The notes: a model not told the origin generated them from the letters alone. 54,625 nucleotides of DNA from a bacterium (GCA_021795235.1 JAJYPP010000018.1:1-54625), one strand, 5' to 3'; counted from the stretch's first letter, positions 38,818 to 49,073 are shown. Translations and numbers: made by a program.

Positions 38818-40472
38818 GGCACTTTGACCAGCTCCGGCTCCGCGGCATCCTCCTGGGCCGGACGCGCTGGCGGGCGGTGCTCGGCCAGGGAGGTCCGCAG
38901 CGGGACCTCCTTCATGTAGAGGGCGGCCAGCACTCCCAACCCGGCACCCACCACCCCCAACCAGAAGCTGCCTCCGATGGCCTGGGCCAGACTCTCATGG
39001 ATGGCGTAGACGATCTCGGGGATGAAGTGCCGCACCGGGGGCGGAAGCAGGTGGCGCAGCTGGGCCGCGAGGTTGCCCACGCCGGTCAGGCTGGCCCCGC
39101 CCCCGGCCTTGAAGTGGCTGGTGAGAGCGGTGGGGACCCCTGCCTTGGCGAGGTTCTTGGGCAGCTGGGTGCTGAAGGTGGAGGCCAGGTAGGTCCCTGC
39201 CACCGCCAGGCCGACCGACCCTCCCACCTGGCGGAAGAAGGTCAGGTTGCTGGTGGCCACGCCGATGGACCGCTGCGGAACCGCGTTCTGGACGACCACG
39301 GTGTATCCCGACATGGATGGGCCGATCCCAATCCCCACCACCAACATCCACCCCCAGAGGGTCCAGTCCCCGACTGTCGCGGAGAGCTGGGTCATCAGCA
39401 GCATGCCGATCGCCGACAGCGCCATGGAGCCCACCAAGAGCAGCTTGTACCTGCCGGTCCGGCTGATGACCAGGCCCGCCAGGACGCTGGTGCCCATCAT
39501 TCCCAGGAGCAGCGGCCACAGCATGTACCCGGAGGCGGTGGCGCTGATGCCCCGCACCGCCTGGTAGTAGCGGGGCAGGAAGATCACCCCGATGAAGAAG
39601 GCGAACGAGAGCAGGAACATGGCGGCTTGGGAAGCGGCATAGGTCCTCACCTTGAAGAGGTCGAGGGGAACGATGGGCTCCGCCACTCGACTCTCCACGA
39701 AGATGAAGACCGCCCCCAGCACGGCCGCCAGCGCCAGCAGGCCACCGACTCTCCAGTCCAGCCAGCCGATGGTCTGACCCGAGGCGGTGGTCAAGCCCTT
39801 CTCGGTCAGCCCGATCAGCAAGGGGATGACGGCCGCGGTGAAGAGCAAGGCCCCCAGGTAGTCGATCGCCGGCCGGGGCCCCTCGCTTCTGTGGTTGGGC
39901 AGGATCCAGGAGATCACCGCCAGGGCGACAATCCCGATGGGGATATTGACGTAGAAGACCCAGTGCCAGCTGATGTTGTCGGTGATGAAGCCACCCAGGA
40001 AGGGCCCCACCAGAAACGCCAGCCCGAAGACCGCTCCGAAGAAGCCCTGGTACTTGCCCCGCTCGCGGGGGGTGAAGAGGTCGCCGATGATGGCGAGCGA
40101 GATCGGGAAGAGGGCCCCTGCCCCCAGCCCCTGCAAGCCTCGGAAGGCGATCAGCTCCGCCATGTTCTGGGACAGCCCGGAGAGTGCTGATCCGAGCAGG
40201 AATAGCGAGATCCCTATGATCAGCATGATCTTGCGGCCGAAGATGTCCGACAGCTTGCCGTAGATCGGGATCGTGACAGTGCCGGTGACCAGGTAGGCCG
40301 TCACCACCCAGACGTAGAGGCTGTTGCCGCCCAGGTCGGTGACGATGGTGGGCAGCGCGGTTCCGACGACGGTTTGGTCCAGAGCGCTCAGGAACAGCCC
40401 CAGCATCACCGCGCACACGATCGCGAGCCGGGCCCTCTGGGAGAGTTCAATCGAAGGGTGCGCTTGGGCCAT
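38814..40472 (-). CDS. MFS multidrug efflux transporter, DHA2 (EmrB/QacA) family
   Basis: This 552-residue protein has about 14 predicted membrane helices. Motif A is GKLSDIFGRKIML, motif C region GFFGAVFGLAFLVGPFLGG and the DHA2 start motif LFLSALDQTVVGTALPTIV. It should export drugs or toxic metabolites with proton uptake. AGGAGGTGA at 40479-40487 places ATG 40472 at a good distance; GTG 40484 lies inside that binding site. It is followed by its probable MarR regulator. Confidence 0.9.
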   Translation of the reverse strand: MAQAHPSIELSQRARLAIVCAVMLGLFLSALDQTVVGTALPTIVTDLGGNSLYVWVVTAYLVTGTVTIPIYGKLSDIFGRKIMLIIGISLFLLGSALSGLSQNMAELIAFRGLQGLGAGALFPISLAIIGDLFTPRERGKYQGFFGAVFGLAFLVGPFLGGFITDNISWHWVFYVNIPIGIVALAVISWILPNHRSEGPRPAIDYLGALLFTAAVIPLLIGLTEKGLTTASGQTIGWLDWRVGGLLALAAVLGAVFIFVESRVAEPIVPLDLFKVRTYAASQAAMFLLSFAFFIGVIFLPRYYQAVRGISATASGYMLWPLLLGMMGTSVLAGLVISRTGRYKLLLVGSMALSAIGMLLMTQLSATVGDWTLWGWMLVVGIGIGPSMSGYTVVVQNAVPQRSIGVATSNLTFFRQVGGSVGLAVAGTYLASTFSTQLPKNLAKAGVPTALTSHFKAGGGASLTGVGNLAAQLRHLLPPPVRHFIPEIVYAIHESLAQAIGGSFWLGVVGAGLGVLAALYMKEVPLRTSLAEHRPPARPAQEDAAEPELVKVP

Positions 40473-40520
40473 GCCGGGTCTCACCTCCTACTTCGCCGCG
40501 TGGTCGTCGCCTCGTCCAGA

Positions 40521-40550
40521 AGGTTAGGCTAAATAAAACTGTTATGTCAA
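40521..40550 (-). promoter_or_regulatory. Promoter of the MFS/MarR operon with a TTAGGCTAA repeat
   Basis: On the minus strand TTGACA (40550-40545), an 18-base spacer and TAACCT (40526-40521) precede the pump ATG by about 50 bases. TTAG-G-CTAA (40524-40532) overlaps the -10, a likely repressor site. The stretch is unusually A/T-rich for this genome. Confidence 0.65.
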
Positions 40551-40664
40551 ATCTAATCACTTCTCACGAGCCGCGCCCTCCGGCTCTTCTGCCTGGCGCC
40601 CAGGGCCCGCTGGGGCCGCGATCGACGAACCTCGGGCGTCTGGGCTCTCCCACCCGGTGACGAC

Positions 40665-42050
40665 TCAAAGCAGTGCGGCCCCCACTCGCCAGCCGACCAG
40701 CGCCTCGACCTCGTCGGCCACGCCCTGCCCCAGAGCCCGAGTTGCCGCTGCGGCCTCCTCCTCCGGCAGCCGCAGGCGCACCGTCGTTCCCTGCAGGGAC
40801 ATCATTCGCGAGCCGGGCGGTGCCATCTCCAGGATCCGGGCCACCAACCGCGCCGTGAGCCTGGCCCCGGCGTCGCTCAGGGCCTGGTCCCGCCCTGACA
40901 GAGAGAGCGGAGGGCCCCAGGGCAGCCGATCTGGAAGCTGCCGGCGCTCGCTCAGCCACTCCCAGGCGGCGGTGAAGTTCCTCAGTCCGGAGAGCGACTC
41001 CGGCAAGGCCGCCGGCCGGTCCAGGACCGAGCCCCAGACCGGGTCGTGATGATCCGCGCGGGGCCGTTTCCCGGCCACCGAGCGCAGTGCGACGGCGGCC
41101 TGCCCGCCGGTCCCGGTGAGGATGCCTGAGGCCTCGGCCATGGTCCTGGCTGTCTCCAGCATCAGTTGCTGGTCCCCGCTCCAGAAGGCGGTCAGCAGGA
41201 GGGTCGGCGGGGGGAGCCGGATTTCCAGGATGGTCCGCCGCTTGCGCTCCTGGGCCTCCCGCCGGGTCAGGGGGCCCGGCTCCGAGCACGCCAAGAGACC
41301 AGCCGGGTGGGGGAGGTTGAGCTGATATCCGGCCATCGAGAGTCGGCCCATGAGGAGCAGGTCGTCCGCATAGGGAAGGTCGTGGCGGCGGGCCGGCTGC
41401 GCCCGGCTCCAGTGCAGCAACGCCCGTCGCAGTTGGTCCACCTTCCAAATGCCGCTGTCATCATTCGCGTCCGCGGGATCGTGGTGCTCCTCCGCCGGCT
41501 CCACCAGCCCCACCATGGTGGTGAGCCGGTGGCGCTCCACGAAGGCGAGCCAGCCCAGGGCGTCCCGCACCACGGGGTGCGGCGGGAGGTCCCCGATCAG
41601 AAGGGCGGGGGCCCGGCCACTCTGGACCAGGTCGGAATAGGCGGCCAGCGAAAGGTCCCAGTCGCCTCCGGGGACGGCGATGTGCAGGTCTCCGGGCCCG
41701 GCTCGCAGCAGCACGGCCGCCCTCGGCCCCGCCTCCCACGGCGGCACCCGGGTGGGGCGGCGCGCAGTTCGGCGGGCGGGTGAGGGCTCGGGCCAGGCGG
41801 CCCGGTCGTAGTCCGCTCTCAGCTCGGGGGTGGCCACCAACGCCCAGGCCGCCTGGAGTTGGGCGAAGAGCGCGGTCGCGCGCTGTTGGTCCAGGCGCTG
41901 GGGACCCTGGCGGTGGACCTGAGCGTCAGGATGCAGCTCTCTCGCCCTGGCCCGGTAGCGCCGGCGAAGCTCCTGCCAGGGAGTGCTGCGGTCGGCCCCC
42001 AGGACGGAGTAGACATCTATCCTGGCCGGCACCGGAGATCTCAGCGGCAC
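40665..42050 (-). CDS. J-domain protein with a large unassigned C-terminal region
   Basis: This 461-residue protein has a J-domain in residues ~10-85: IDVYSVLGADRSTPWQELRR, ARELHPDAQ with the HPD motif, and AWALVATPELRADYDRAAW. J-domains stimulate Hsp70 ATPase. The remaining ~370 residues contain no zinc fingers or DnaJ C-terminal substrate domain; they include GPGDLHIAVPGGDWDLSLAA and LPPPTLLLTAFWSGDQQL and look globular. Client or function unknown. It is last in a minus-strand series after metG and ccdA. GTG 42050 is the first plausible start. Confidence 0.75.
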   Translation of the reverse strand: MPLRSPVPARIDVYSVLGADRSTPWQELRRRYRARARELHPDAQVHRQGPQRLDQQRATALFAQLQAAWALVATPELRADYDRAAWPEPSPARRTARRPTRVPPWEAGPRAAVLLRAGPGDLHIAVPGGDWDLSLAAYSDLVQSGRAPALLIGDLPPHPVVRDALGWLAFVERHRLTTMVGLVEPAEEHHDPADANDDSGIWKVDQLRRALLHWSRAQPARRHDLPYADDLLLMGRLSMAGYQLNLPHPAGLLACSEPGPLTRREAQERKRRTILEIRLPPPTLLLTAFWSGDQQLMLETARTMAEASGILTGTGGQAAVALRSVAGKRPRADHHDPVWGSVLDRPAALPESLSGLRNFTAAWEWLSERRQLPDRLPWGPPLSLSGRDQALSDAGARLTARLVARILEMAPPGSRMMSLQGTTVRLRLPEEEAAAATRALGQGVADEVEALVGWRVGAALL

Positions 42051-42101
42051 CGCGGGCCCTCCGCCTGCTCCGCCGGCCCTCGGCCGGAGCCCATCAGCGA
42101 T

Positions 42102-42851
42102 TCACAGGTTGAACGGGTCCTGGAAGAAGGCCGGGAGGTGCGCCGAGAGCCAATCGTTGAAGATCGTGAAGTGGTTGACGGTGACCAACACTCCCATCAG
42201 TATCACCACCACCCCGCCCCCGACCGAGATCGCCCGCTGGTGGCGGGCCAGGGCTCCGAGCAGCGGCCGGGCCCGCTCCAGCATGGTGGCGGCGAGCAGG
42301 AATGGCAGCCCCAGCCCCAGACAGTAGGCGACCATGAGGTAGATGCCGCGCACGGTCGTGCCCTGGCTCAGGCCCGAGGTCAGGACCGCTCCCAGCACCG
42401 GGCCGATGCAGGGAGACCATCCCGCGGCCAGTCCCACCCCCAGCAGCAGGCCCGCGGCGAAGCCTCCTCGGCGTGACGAGGCCGGCAGGTGGCGGACATC
42501 GCGCGACAGCACACCGATTCGGACCACCCCCATCAGGGCCAGTCCGAGCAGGACCACCAGGACCCCCAGGACGGGGGTAACGATTGAGCGCCAGGGCGCG
42601 AGGACTCGGTCCAGGGCGTAGAAGAAGGCGATGCTGAAGGCGCCCAGCCCGGCCACAAACCCCAACGCTCCCCGGATCACCCTCCACCTCCCAGCGGCAG
42701 CCGCCCGGGGGGCCGCCGTGCCCGGGACCCCGGCCGCCTCGCAGGACAGGAAGGCCAGGTAGGCGGGCACCAGTGGGAGCACGCACGGGGAGAGGAAGGA
42801 TGCCGCTCCGGCCGCAATCGCGAGCGGGACCGACACCGCCTCCAGGTTCAT
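42102..42851 (-). CDS. ccdA: CcdA/DsbD-type thiol-disulfide transmembrane transporter
   Basis: This 249-residue membrane protein has six or seven predicted helices. The two redox cysteines lie in the family motifs FLSPCVLPLVPAYLAFLS (near residue 22) and GWSPCIGPVLGAVL (near 150). It moves electrons across the membrane to extracytoplasmic thioredoxin-like proteins for cytochrome c maturation or protein reduction. No thioredoxin or cytochrome genes are adjacent. It starts about 90 bases after metG ends. Confidence 0.88.
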   Translation of the reverse strand: MNLEAVSVPLAIAAGAASFLSPCVLPLVPAYLAFLSCEAAGVPGTAAPRAAAAGRWRVIRGALGFVAGLGAFSIAFFYALDRVLAPWRSIVTPVLGVLVVLLGLALMGVVRIGVLSRDVRHLPASSRRGGFAAGLLLGVGLAAGWSPCIGPVLGAVLTSGLSQGTTVRGIYLMVAYCLGLGLPFLLAATMLERARPLLGALARHQRAISVGGGVVVILMGVLVTVNHFTIFNDWLSAHLPAFFQDPFNL

Positions 42852-42938
42852 GCTCTCAATGTAGGCGCGAGGGCGGGCGCATGCCCTGGCGCTGCCGGCC
42901 GGACCCGAGCCGCTGCGGACCGCCGCAGCCAGCTCGGA

Positions 42939-44762
42939 TCAGGCGCTCCCTGGGACGTCTGGTGAGCCGGCCATCCGCGCGAGCTCCTGGTCTGCCAGCC
43001 CAGGATCGAGTTTGCGGAAGAGAGCCTCCGGCATCGCCAGCGGGCGGCCGGCGGGAAGTCGCTGAGGCTCCCAACGGCCCGCCCATCCGGAGCTTGCGGT
43101 GCTCAGGACCAGATGGGCATCCTGGTCTCCCGTGTCCACCTCGACCAGTTCCGGCATCGGTGCCAACAGGCCCGGCTCGCCCAGCATCTCGTGGAGGCGT
43201 TGCGAGGAGAACGGCAGGAAGGGAGTGAACATGACCTTGAGGCTGGCGATGCACTGCAGGGCGGTGAAGAGCACCGTCGCGGCCCGGCTCCGGTCCTGCT
43301 TGATGAGCCGCCAGGGCTCGGTCTCACCCAGGTACTGATTGACAGCCGCCGCCAGCGCCATGACCTCGCCCAGGGCCGCCTTGAAATGGGCGGTGCCAAT
43401 GAGTTGACCGACTCGCGGGAACCCTCCATCCACGACCTCCAGCAACGCCCGGTCCGCATCCTCGAGCGGGCCCGGCTCCGGCACCGCCTCGAAGTGGCGG
43501 GCGCAGAGGGAGAGGGTTCGCTGCACCAGGTTGCCCCACGTGGCCACCAGCTCGTCGTTGTTACGTCGGATGAACTCAGTCCAGGTGAAATCGGTGTCGT
43601 GCGTCTCGGGGCCGGCGGCGGTGAGGTGATAGCGCAGGGGGTCGGGATCGTAGCGCTGCAGGAAGTCTCGGACCTCAATCGCCACCCCGCGGCTGCTGGA
43701 GAACTTCTGCCCCTCCTGGGTCAGGAACTCGCTGCTGACCACGTTCTCGGGGAGTACCAGCTCCGCGCGGCTGCCCCCACCCCCGTACTGACCACCGTTC
43801 CCGTAGCCCATCAGGATGCTGGGCCAGATGACGGAGTGGAAGACGATGTTGTCCTTGCCCATGAAGTAGTAGTGGCGGGCTCCTGCGCCCTGCCACCACT
43901 GGCGCCACGATTCCGGCTCGCCCCGCACCAGCGCCCACTCGATGCTGGCGGACAGGTAACCGACCACCGCGTCGAACCACACGTAGATGCGCTTGTCGGG
44001 GCGTTCCTCGAAGCCCTCCACCGGCACCCGGATTCCCCAGTCGATATCCCGGGTCACGGCCCGGGGGCGGAGCTCCGCCAGCAGGTTGGCGGAGAAGGAC
44101 TGCACGTTGCTGCGCCAGTCCGCCTTGGCGGTGATCCACTGCGAGAGCTGCTCTGCGAACGCGGGCAGGTCGAGGAAGAGATGCTCCGATTCGCGAAAGA
44201 CCGGGGCTGATGAGTCGATCCGGGAGCGAGGCTCGATCAGGTCCTGGGGGTCCAGCATCCTCCCGCAGTTGTCGCACTGGTCGCCGCGCGCGGAGAGGTA
44301 CCCACAATGGGGACATGTTCCCTCGATGTAGCGGTCAGGCAGGGTTCTGCCGGTGCTTGGGGAGAATGCCCCCATCTGGGAGCGCTTGATCAGGTAGCCC
44401 TTCTCGTAGAGCGTGCGGAAGACGTCGCGGACCACTCGCTCGTGGTTCTTGGTAGTGGTCCGAGTGAAGAGGTCGTAGCTCAGGCCCAGCTGGCGGAGAT
44501 CCTCGGCGATGATCCGGCTGTACCGGTCTGCGATCTCACGGGGGCCCACTCCCTCCTTGTCGGCCGCCACCAGGATGGGAGTCCCGTGCTCGTCGGTCCC
44601 GCTCACCATCAGCACCTGGGAGCCCCGTAAGCGGTGGTATCTGGCGAATACATCCGAGGGCACGCCGAACCCGGCCACATGGCCGATGTGGCGTGGCCCG
44701 CTCGCGTATGGCCAGGCCACCGCCACCAGGATGACCTCGGCACCGGGCTGCTCTGCACTCAA
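42939..44762 (-). CDS. metG: Methionyl-tRNA synthetase
   Basis: This ~607-residue class I synthetase has the HIGH motif ([16 protein letters not shown]), a zinc knuckle ([17 protein letters not shown]), [15 protein letters not shown], and KFSSSRG in place of KMSKS. The anticodon-binding helical domain follows. A frame reaches back to 44984, but the extra residues are antisense to the glycosyltransferase gene; TTG 44762 is the likely start, with GTG 44726 possible. There is no C-terminal OB-fold dimerisation domain. It starts 53 bases from the divergent glycosyltransferase. Confidence 0.92.
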   Translation of the reverse strand: MSAEQPGAEVILVAVAWPYASGPRHIGHVAGFGVPSDVFARYHRLRGSQVLMVSGTDEHGTPILVAADKEGVGPREIADRYSRIIAEDLRQLGLSYDLFTRTTTKNHERVVRDVFRTLYEKGYLIKRSQMGAFSPSTGRTLPDRYIEGTCPHCGYLSARGDQCDNCGRMLDPQDLIEPRSRIDSSAPVFRESEHLFLDLPAFAEQLSQWITAKADWRSNVQSFSANLLAELRPRAVTRDIDWGIRVPVEGFEERPDKRIYVWFDAVVGYLSASIEWALVRGEPESWRQWWQGAGARHYYFMGKDNIVFHSVIWPSILMGYGNGGQYGGGGSRAELVLPENVVSSEFLTQEGQKFSSSRGVAIEVRDFLQRYDPDPLRYHLTAAGPETHDTDFTWTEFIRRNNDELVATWGNLVQRTLSLCARHFEAVPEPGPLEDADRALLEVVDGGFPRVGQLIGTAHFKAALGEVMALAAAVNQYLGETEPWRLIKQDRSRAATVLFTALQCIASLKVMFTPFLPFSSQRLHEMLGEPGLLAPMPELVEVDTGDQDAHLVLSTASSGWAGRWEPQRLPAGRPLAMPEALFRKLDPGLADQELARMAGSPDVPGSA

Positions 44763-44814
44763 GACCTGACCGATGGTATCCGCTGCCACTGGCAGAAGGT
44801 GGAACAATGCGCGG

Positions 44815-45888
44815 ATGCCGTACCAACCGCGGGTGCTCCTGGTGATCGCCGACAGCTCGCGCACCGGCGGCCCTGAACACGTCCTGACTCTGGCCCGCGA
44901 ACTGGAGGAGGCCGGTTGGCGTTCGGCGGTGGCCTGTCCCCCCGGAGAGCTTGTCGATCGCTGCGACGCGCTGGGCATCGCCACCCTGGCGCTTGCGACC
45001 AGGGGGCGGGAACTCAGCCTGGCCCCGATCCGGTTGCGTCAGATGGCACGCAGGTTCCATGCCGATCTGGTCCACAGCCATGGCTTGCGGGCTGGCTGGC
45101 TGGCGCGCCGGGCCCGGCTCGGCTCGCCCTGGGTCCACACCCACCACCTCGACGCCTGGTTCACCACCAGGGCCTGGCGGGTCGCGGCCCATCGCCACGA
45201 GCTTCGGGCGATCGGCCGGCGGGCGCAGCTTCAGATTGCGGTCTCACAGTCGGTCTTCGAATTCGTGACCGGGGCGGTGGGCACTCCGCCCGCTCGGGTC
45301 AGGGTCGTGCCGAACGGAATCCACCCGCTGCAGCCCCGGCTGAGGCTGGAGCCGGAGGGCGCACGGGTCGGGATCCTGGCCAGCCTGGTTCCCAGCAAGG
45401 GGGTCGATCTGGCGGTGATGGCGCTGGCGACCCCGGCCGGACGCGGGCTCTCCCTGGTGGTGGGCGGCGAGGGCCCTGAGCTGGCCGCTCTGGTGGACCT
45501 CGCGGAGCGGCTGCAGGTGGCGGGTCGGGTCAGCTTCGTGGGCCCGGTGTCGGATCGCCAGCTATTCTTCGACTCGTGCGATGTGGTCTGGGTCTCGTCC
45601 CGGGCCGAGCCCTTCGGGCAGGTGGCCTGCGAGGCCATGAGCGCGGGGCTCCCGGTGGTCGCCGCTCGAGTCGGCGGCTTGCCCGAGATCCTCGACCCGC
45701 CCCGAGCGGGCATCCTGGTGGCCCCTGCCAACCCGACGGCCCTGGCGAGCGTGACCTCGGCCCTCCTGGCCAATACCGAGCGCTACCAACGCCTCTCGGA
45801 GGCGGGACCGGAGCGTGTCCGCCAGCGTTACTCGGCCGCGCGAATGGGGGCTCTCACCCGTGGGGTCTACCGGGAGGTGCTGGAGTGA
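44815..45888 (+). CDS. GT4-family glycosyltransferase
   Basis: This 357-residue GT-B enzyme has an N-terminal domain with [20 protein letters not shown] and [15 protein letters not shown]. The C-terminal nucleotide-sugar domain has [50 protein letters not shown] (the E-x7-E pair) and [16 protein letters not shown]. It transfers a sugar from an activated donor to an unknown acceptor. ATG 44815 starts the domain; 44773 would add 14 unlikely residues. No polysaccharide cluster surrounds it. Confidence 0.85.
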   Translation: MPYQPRVLLVIADSSRTGGPEHVLTLARELEEAGWRSAVACPPGELVDRCDALGIATLALATRGRELSLAPIRLRQMARRFHADLVHSHGLRAGWLARRARLGSPWVHTHHLDAWFTTRAWRVAAHRHELRAIGRRAQLQIAVSQSVFEFVTGAVGTPPARVRVVPNGIHPLQPRLRLEPEGARVGILASLVPSKGVDLAVMALATPAGRGLSLVVGGEGPELAALVDLAERLQVAGRVSFVGPVSDRQLFFDSCDVVWVSSRAEPFGQVACEAMSAGLPVVAARVGGLPEILDPPRAGILVAPANPTALASVTSALLANTERYQRLSEAGPERVRQRYSAARMGALTRGVYREVLE

Positions 45889-45898
45889 GTCCGCGCGG

Positions 45899-46504
45899 TC
45901 ACTTCTTGGAGGCTTGGTAGTAGGGGTTGGCGCCCTGCGCGTGGTCGGTGGTGTCGACCACCTCGTGCAGTTCTGGGAAGCGCTCCAGGATGGTGGTGCG
46001 GACTCCCTGGGAGAGAGTCACCTCCGCCAGACCGCAACCCTGGCAACCGCCGCCCATCTGGACATAGGCCACTCCGTCGGCCACGTCCAGCAGGCCGATG
46101 TAGCCGCCGTGGGAGGCAACCGCGGGGTTGATCTCCTGGTCGAGGAGTTCCTGGACGGCCTGAGACAAAGGGTCGGCATCGGGGTTGTAGCTGGTCGTGA
46201 GCGACAGCGCGCCCGAGATGGGGTCGGCGTCGACCGTCGCGCCGATGACGTGGCGCGAGATCAGCTTGGGGGCCACGAAGTCGATGTCGTCTCGTCCCCG
46301 TACCAGAACCTCGTCCGGCTTGAGGTCGCCGCTCTCCACCAGGGCGAAGGTGAAGCTGAGCTGTTCGCCCACCAGTCCGGCCGGCGTGACCGAGACCCAG
46401 GACTCAGGGTGACGCTGGCGCTCCCGGAAGCCGCGGATCCGCTCGGCGGCGCGGTCGGTCAGGTTCAGGGTCGGCAGATTGCCAGCGGGAGTGCTCATGA
46501 GCAT
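45899..46504 (-). CDS. NfuA-like iron-sulfur cluster carrier
   Basis: This 201-residue protein has two parts. Residues ~10-105 resemble a degenerate A-type (HesB/IscA) domain lacking the usual cysteines (LTDRAAERIRGFRERQ). Residues ~115-190 are an Nfu domain with the cluster-binding CxxC in MGGGCQGCGLAEVTL. This is the E. coli NfuA layout, which delivers 4Fe-4S clusters to enzymes. ATG 46504 or 46498 starts it, only ~12 bases from the divergent ATP-grasp gene, so leaderless starts are likely. Confidence 0.85.
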   Translation of the reverse strand: MLMSTPAGNLPTLNLTDRAAERIRGFRERQRHPESWVSVTPAGLVGEQLSFTFALVESGDLKPDEVLVRGRDDIDFVAPKLISRHVIGATVDADPISGALSLTTSYNPDADPLSQAVQELLDQEINPAVASHGGYIGLLDVADGVAYVQMGGGCQGCGLAEVTLSQGVRTTILERFPELHEVVDTTDHAQGANPYYQASKK

Positions 46505-46515
46505 AGTCTGACGCT

Positions 46516-47763
46516 GTGAAGCGTCGGGTGCTACTGGTGATGCCAACCGGGACCTATCGAGCGTCGGCCTTCTTGGCCGCCGCTCGTCGGCTGGACCTGG
46601 AAGTTGTGGTGGCCAGCGAGGAGCCCTCCACCCTGGGAGCGACGCATCCTGGCAGTGAGCTGGTGGTCGACTTCCAGCGACCGGAGCAGGCGCCCGAGGG
46701 ATTGCCCGGGGTCACCCGGGTCGGCGCCATCGCGGCGGTGGTGCCCGTGGACGAGACCGCGGTGATGGTTGCCTCCCACCTTGCCCTGGCGCTGGGGGTC
46801 CCTGGCAACCACCCATCAGCCGCCCTGGCCACCCGCGACAAGTCCATCCTGCGAGCGCAGTTGCAGGCTGGCGGGGTCCCCCAGCCGGAGTGGGTCCTCT
46901 GGGAGGGCGAGGATCCTCCCCCCTGGGACATCTTCCCGGCGGTGCTGAAGCCGCTCGACCAGGCTGCCAGCAGAGGGGTGGTCCGGGTCGACGGCTGGGC
47001 TCAGCTGGCGGCGGAGGGCCGTCGCATCCGGCACCTCCTGGCCCACGATCCGCGGTGTGCCCCCGGTCCGGGCGAGGGGATCGCGCCCCTGCTGATAGAG
47101 GGCTTCGTGCCGGGCCCCGAGGTGGCGGTCGAGGCTCTGACGAGGAACGGCCGGCTGGTTCCCCTGGCCATCTACGACAAGCCCGAGCCGCTGGACGGGC
47201 CCTACTTCGAAGAGACGATCTACACAGTTCCGACCGCTCTTCCAGGGGATGCTCAGCGGGCTCTGCTCACCAGCCTTGAGGCAGCGGCCGAGGCGGTGGG
47301 CCTGGGCACCGGGACGGTCCACGCCGAGCTCAGGCTGGGCCAGGGACTACCCCGCGTGATCGACATGGCCTCCCGATCCATCGGGGGCAGATGCTCGGCC
47401 GTGTTGCGGTTTGAGAGCGGGCACACCCTGGAGGAGCTGATCCTGGCCAACGCCCTGGGCGATCCACTGCCGAACTTGGACCTCGAGGAGGGCGGCTTCG
47501 GGGTGATGATGTTGCCCGTGCCCAGGGCGGGTCGGCTGCTGGCGGTGGAGGGCAGGGAGGCGTCCCTGGCGGTGGCCGGGGTGGAGTCCCTGCAGGTGGC
47601 CGTTCCAATTGGAGGACGGGTGGAGCCGCCGCCGGGCGGGGACCGCTACCTGGGTTTCCTGTTCGCTCACGGCGCCGACGGTGCCCAGGCTGCCGCCGCT
47701 CTCAGCGAGGCTCATTCCCGCCTCAGGTTCGACATCGAGGAGGAGGACCAGGACGGCGGCTGA
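46516..47763 (+). CDS. ATP-grasp ligase-like enzyme
   Basis: This 415-residue protein has an N-terminal pre-ATP-grasp domain (RRVLLVMPTGTYRASAFLAA), the ATP-grasp domain with PAVLKPLDQAASRGVVRVD, LLIEGFVPGPEVAVEALT and GTVHAELRLGQGLPRVIDMA (metal-binding acidic residues), and a C-terminal beta-rich lid. It resembles the carbamoyl-phosphate-synthetase/biotin-carboxylase-like group that joins a carboxylate to an amine; the substrates are unknown. GTG start at 46516. It is divergent from nfu and convergent with gltA. Confidence 0.75.
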   Translation: MKRRVLLVMPTGTYRASAFLAAARRLDLEVVVASEEPSTLGATHPGSELVVDFQRPEQAPEGLPGVTRVGAIAAVVPVDETAVMVASHLALALGVPGNHPSAALATRDKSILRAQLQAGGVPQPEWVLWEGEDPPPWDIFPAVLKPLDQAASRGVVRVDGWAQLAAEGRRIRHLLAHDPRCAPGPGEGIAPLLIEGFVPGPEVAVEALTRNGRLVPLAIYDKPEPLDGPYFEETIYTVPTALPGDAQRALLTSLEAAAEAVGLGTGTVHAELRLGQGLPRVIDMASRSIGGRCSAVLRFESGHTLEELILANALGDPLPNLDLEEGGFGVMMLPVPRAGRLLAVEGREASLAVAGVESLQVAVPIGGRVEPPPGGDRYLGFLFAHGADGAQAAAALSEAHSRLRFDIEEEDQDGG

Positions 47764-47780
47764 CGGCTGCCCTCCGGCTC

Positions 47781-49073
47781 TCAGCTGTCCAGGTGGCGGA
47801 CCTCTGGGCCCACGTATAGCTGTCGGGGCCGGCCGATCCGCTGCTCTGGATCCAGCAGCCCTTCCGCCCAGTGGGCCAGCCATCCCGGGGTCCTGCCGAT
47901 CGCGAACAGCACCGGGAACATCTCCACCGGGATCCCCATGGCCAGGTAGATGATGCCCGAGTAGAAGTCGACATTGGGATAGAGCTTGTGGTCGATGAAG
48001 TACTCGTCGGCGAGGGCGATCCGCTCCACCTCCAGGGCGATGTCCAAGAGCGGATTGCGCCCCGTGACCTCGAAGACCTGGTCGGCCACCTTCTTGATCA
48101 GTTGGGCGCGGGGATCGAAATTCTTGTAAACCCGGTGGCCGAAGCCCATGAGGCGGAACTCGCCCGCCTTGACCCGGCGGATGTAATCCGGGATGTTCTC
48201 CACCGAGCCGATCGCCTGCAGCATCCGCAGGACCTGCTCGTTCGCGCCTCCGTGGAGGGGACCGTAAAGGGCCGCGCAGGCCGCTGACATGGCCACGTAT
48301 GGGTCCGGGTCAGAACTCCCCACCAGACGCATGGTGCTGGTCGAACAGTTCTGCTCATGGTCCGCGTGGAGCACCAACAGGACGTTGAGCGCGCGCTCCA
48401 GCACCGGGTTGGGCCGGTACTTGAACTCGGTACCCCGCCACATCATGTTGAGGAAGTTGCCGGCGTAGGAGAGGTCGTCGTCCGGGTAGGCGTAGTAGAG
48501 GCCCCTGGCGTGGCGGTAGGCGAACGCCGCCAGGGTCGGCATCTTGGCGATGAGGCGCACGATCTGTCGGTGCCGGATCGCCGGGTCGCGGATCTGCTTG
48601 GCCTCGGGGTAGAAGGTGGAGAGCGCCCCTACCGAGGACACCAACATGCCCATGGGGTGGGCGTCGTGATGGAAGCCGTCGATGAAGCGCTTGATGCTCT
48701 CGTGGATGAAGGTGTGGTTGGTGATCTCAGCAGTCCAAGTGTCGAGCTCGCCGGTCGTGGGCAGCTCCCCATTGAGGAGCAGATAGGCGATTTCCAGGAA
48801 GCTCTTGGACTCGGCCAGTTCCTCGATGGGATAGCCGCGGTACCGCAGGATCCCCCGGTCCCCGTCGATGAAGGTGATCGCGCTCCGGCAGCTGGCGGTG
48901 TTCTGGAAGGCCGGATCGTAGGCCATGAGGCCGAAATCCTCCTGGTCCACCCGGATCTGCCGAAGGTCGAGGGCCCGAATCGAGCCGTCCACGATGGGCA
49001 GCTGGTAGGTTCTGCCCGTGCGTGAGTCCGTGACCGTGAGCTTCTCGCCGGATCCGTCAGCCGTCTCCGCCAT
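47781..49073 (-). CDS. gltA: Citrate synthase
   Basis: This 430-residue type II citrate synthase has both catalytic histidines (HADHEQNCSTSTMRLVGSS and ALYGPLHGGANEQVL), GFGHRVYKNFDPRA for oxaloacetate binding and the catalytic Asp in PNVDFYSGIIY. It condenses acetyl-CoA and oxaloacetate in the TCA cycle. ATG 49073 follows AGGAGG by six bases, clearly better than the longer frame to 49283. The N-terminal beta domain (LTVTDSRTGRTYQLPIVDG) is typical of the hexameric type. Confidence 0.95.
   Translation of the reverse strand: MAETADGSGEKLTVTDSRTGRTYQLPIVDGSIRALDLRQIRVDQEDFGLMAYDPAFQNTASCRSAITFIDGDRGILRYRGYPIEELAESKSFLEIAYLLLNGELPTTGELDTWTAEITNHTFIHESIKRFIDGFHHDAHPMGMLVSSVGALSTFYPEAKQIRDPAIRHRQIVRLIAKMPTLAAFAYRHARGLYYAYPDDDLSYAGNFLNMMWRGTEFKYRPNPVLERALNVLLVLHADHEQNCSTSTMRLVGSSDPDPYVAMSAACAALYGPLHGGANEQVLRMLQAIGSVENIPDYIRRVKAGEFRLMGFGHRVYKNFDPRAQLIKKVADQVFEVTGRNPLLDIALEVERIALADEYFIDHKLYPNVDFYSGIIYLAMGIPVEMFPVLFAIGRTPGWLAHWAEGLLDPEQRIGRPRQLYVGPEVRHLDS

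Noticed and set aside
38877-40190. 437-codon plus-strand frame over the efflux gene
   Set aside because: Composition is Gly/His/Gln-rich noise antisense to a well-supported 14-helix transporter.
40522-40540. Possible DtxR/IdeR iron box (about 14 of 19 positions fit the consensus)
   Set aside because: The right half is degenerate and the operon encodes a drug pump and a MarR regulator, not iron genes. A MarR site is the simpler reading.
44763-44984. N-terminal extension of methionyl-tRNA synthetase
   Set aside because: The extension is antisense to the glycosyltransferase gene and unlike any synthetase N-terminus.
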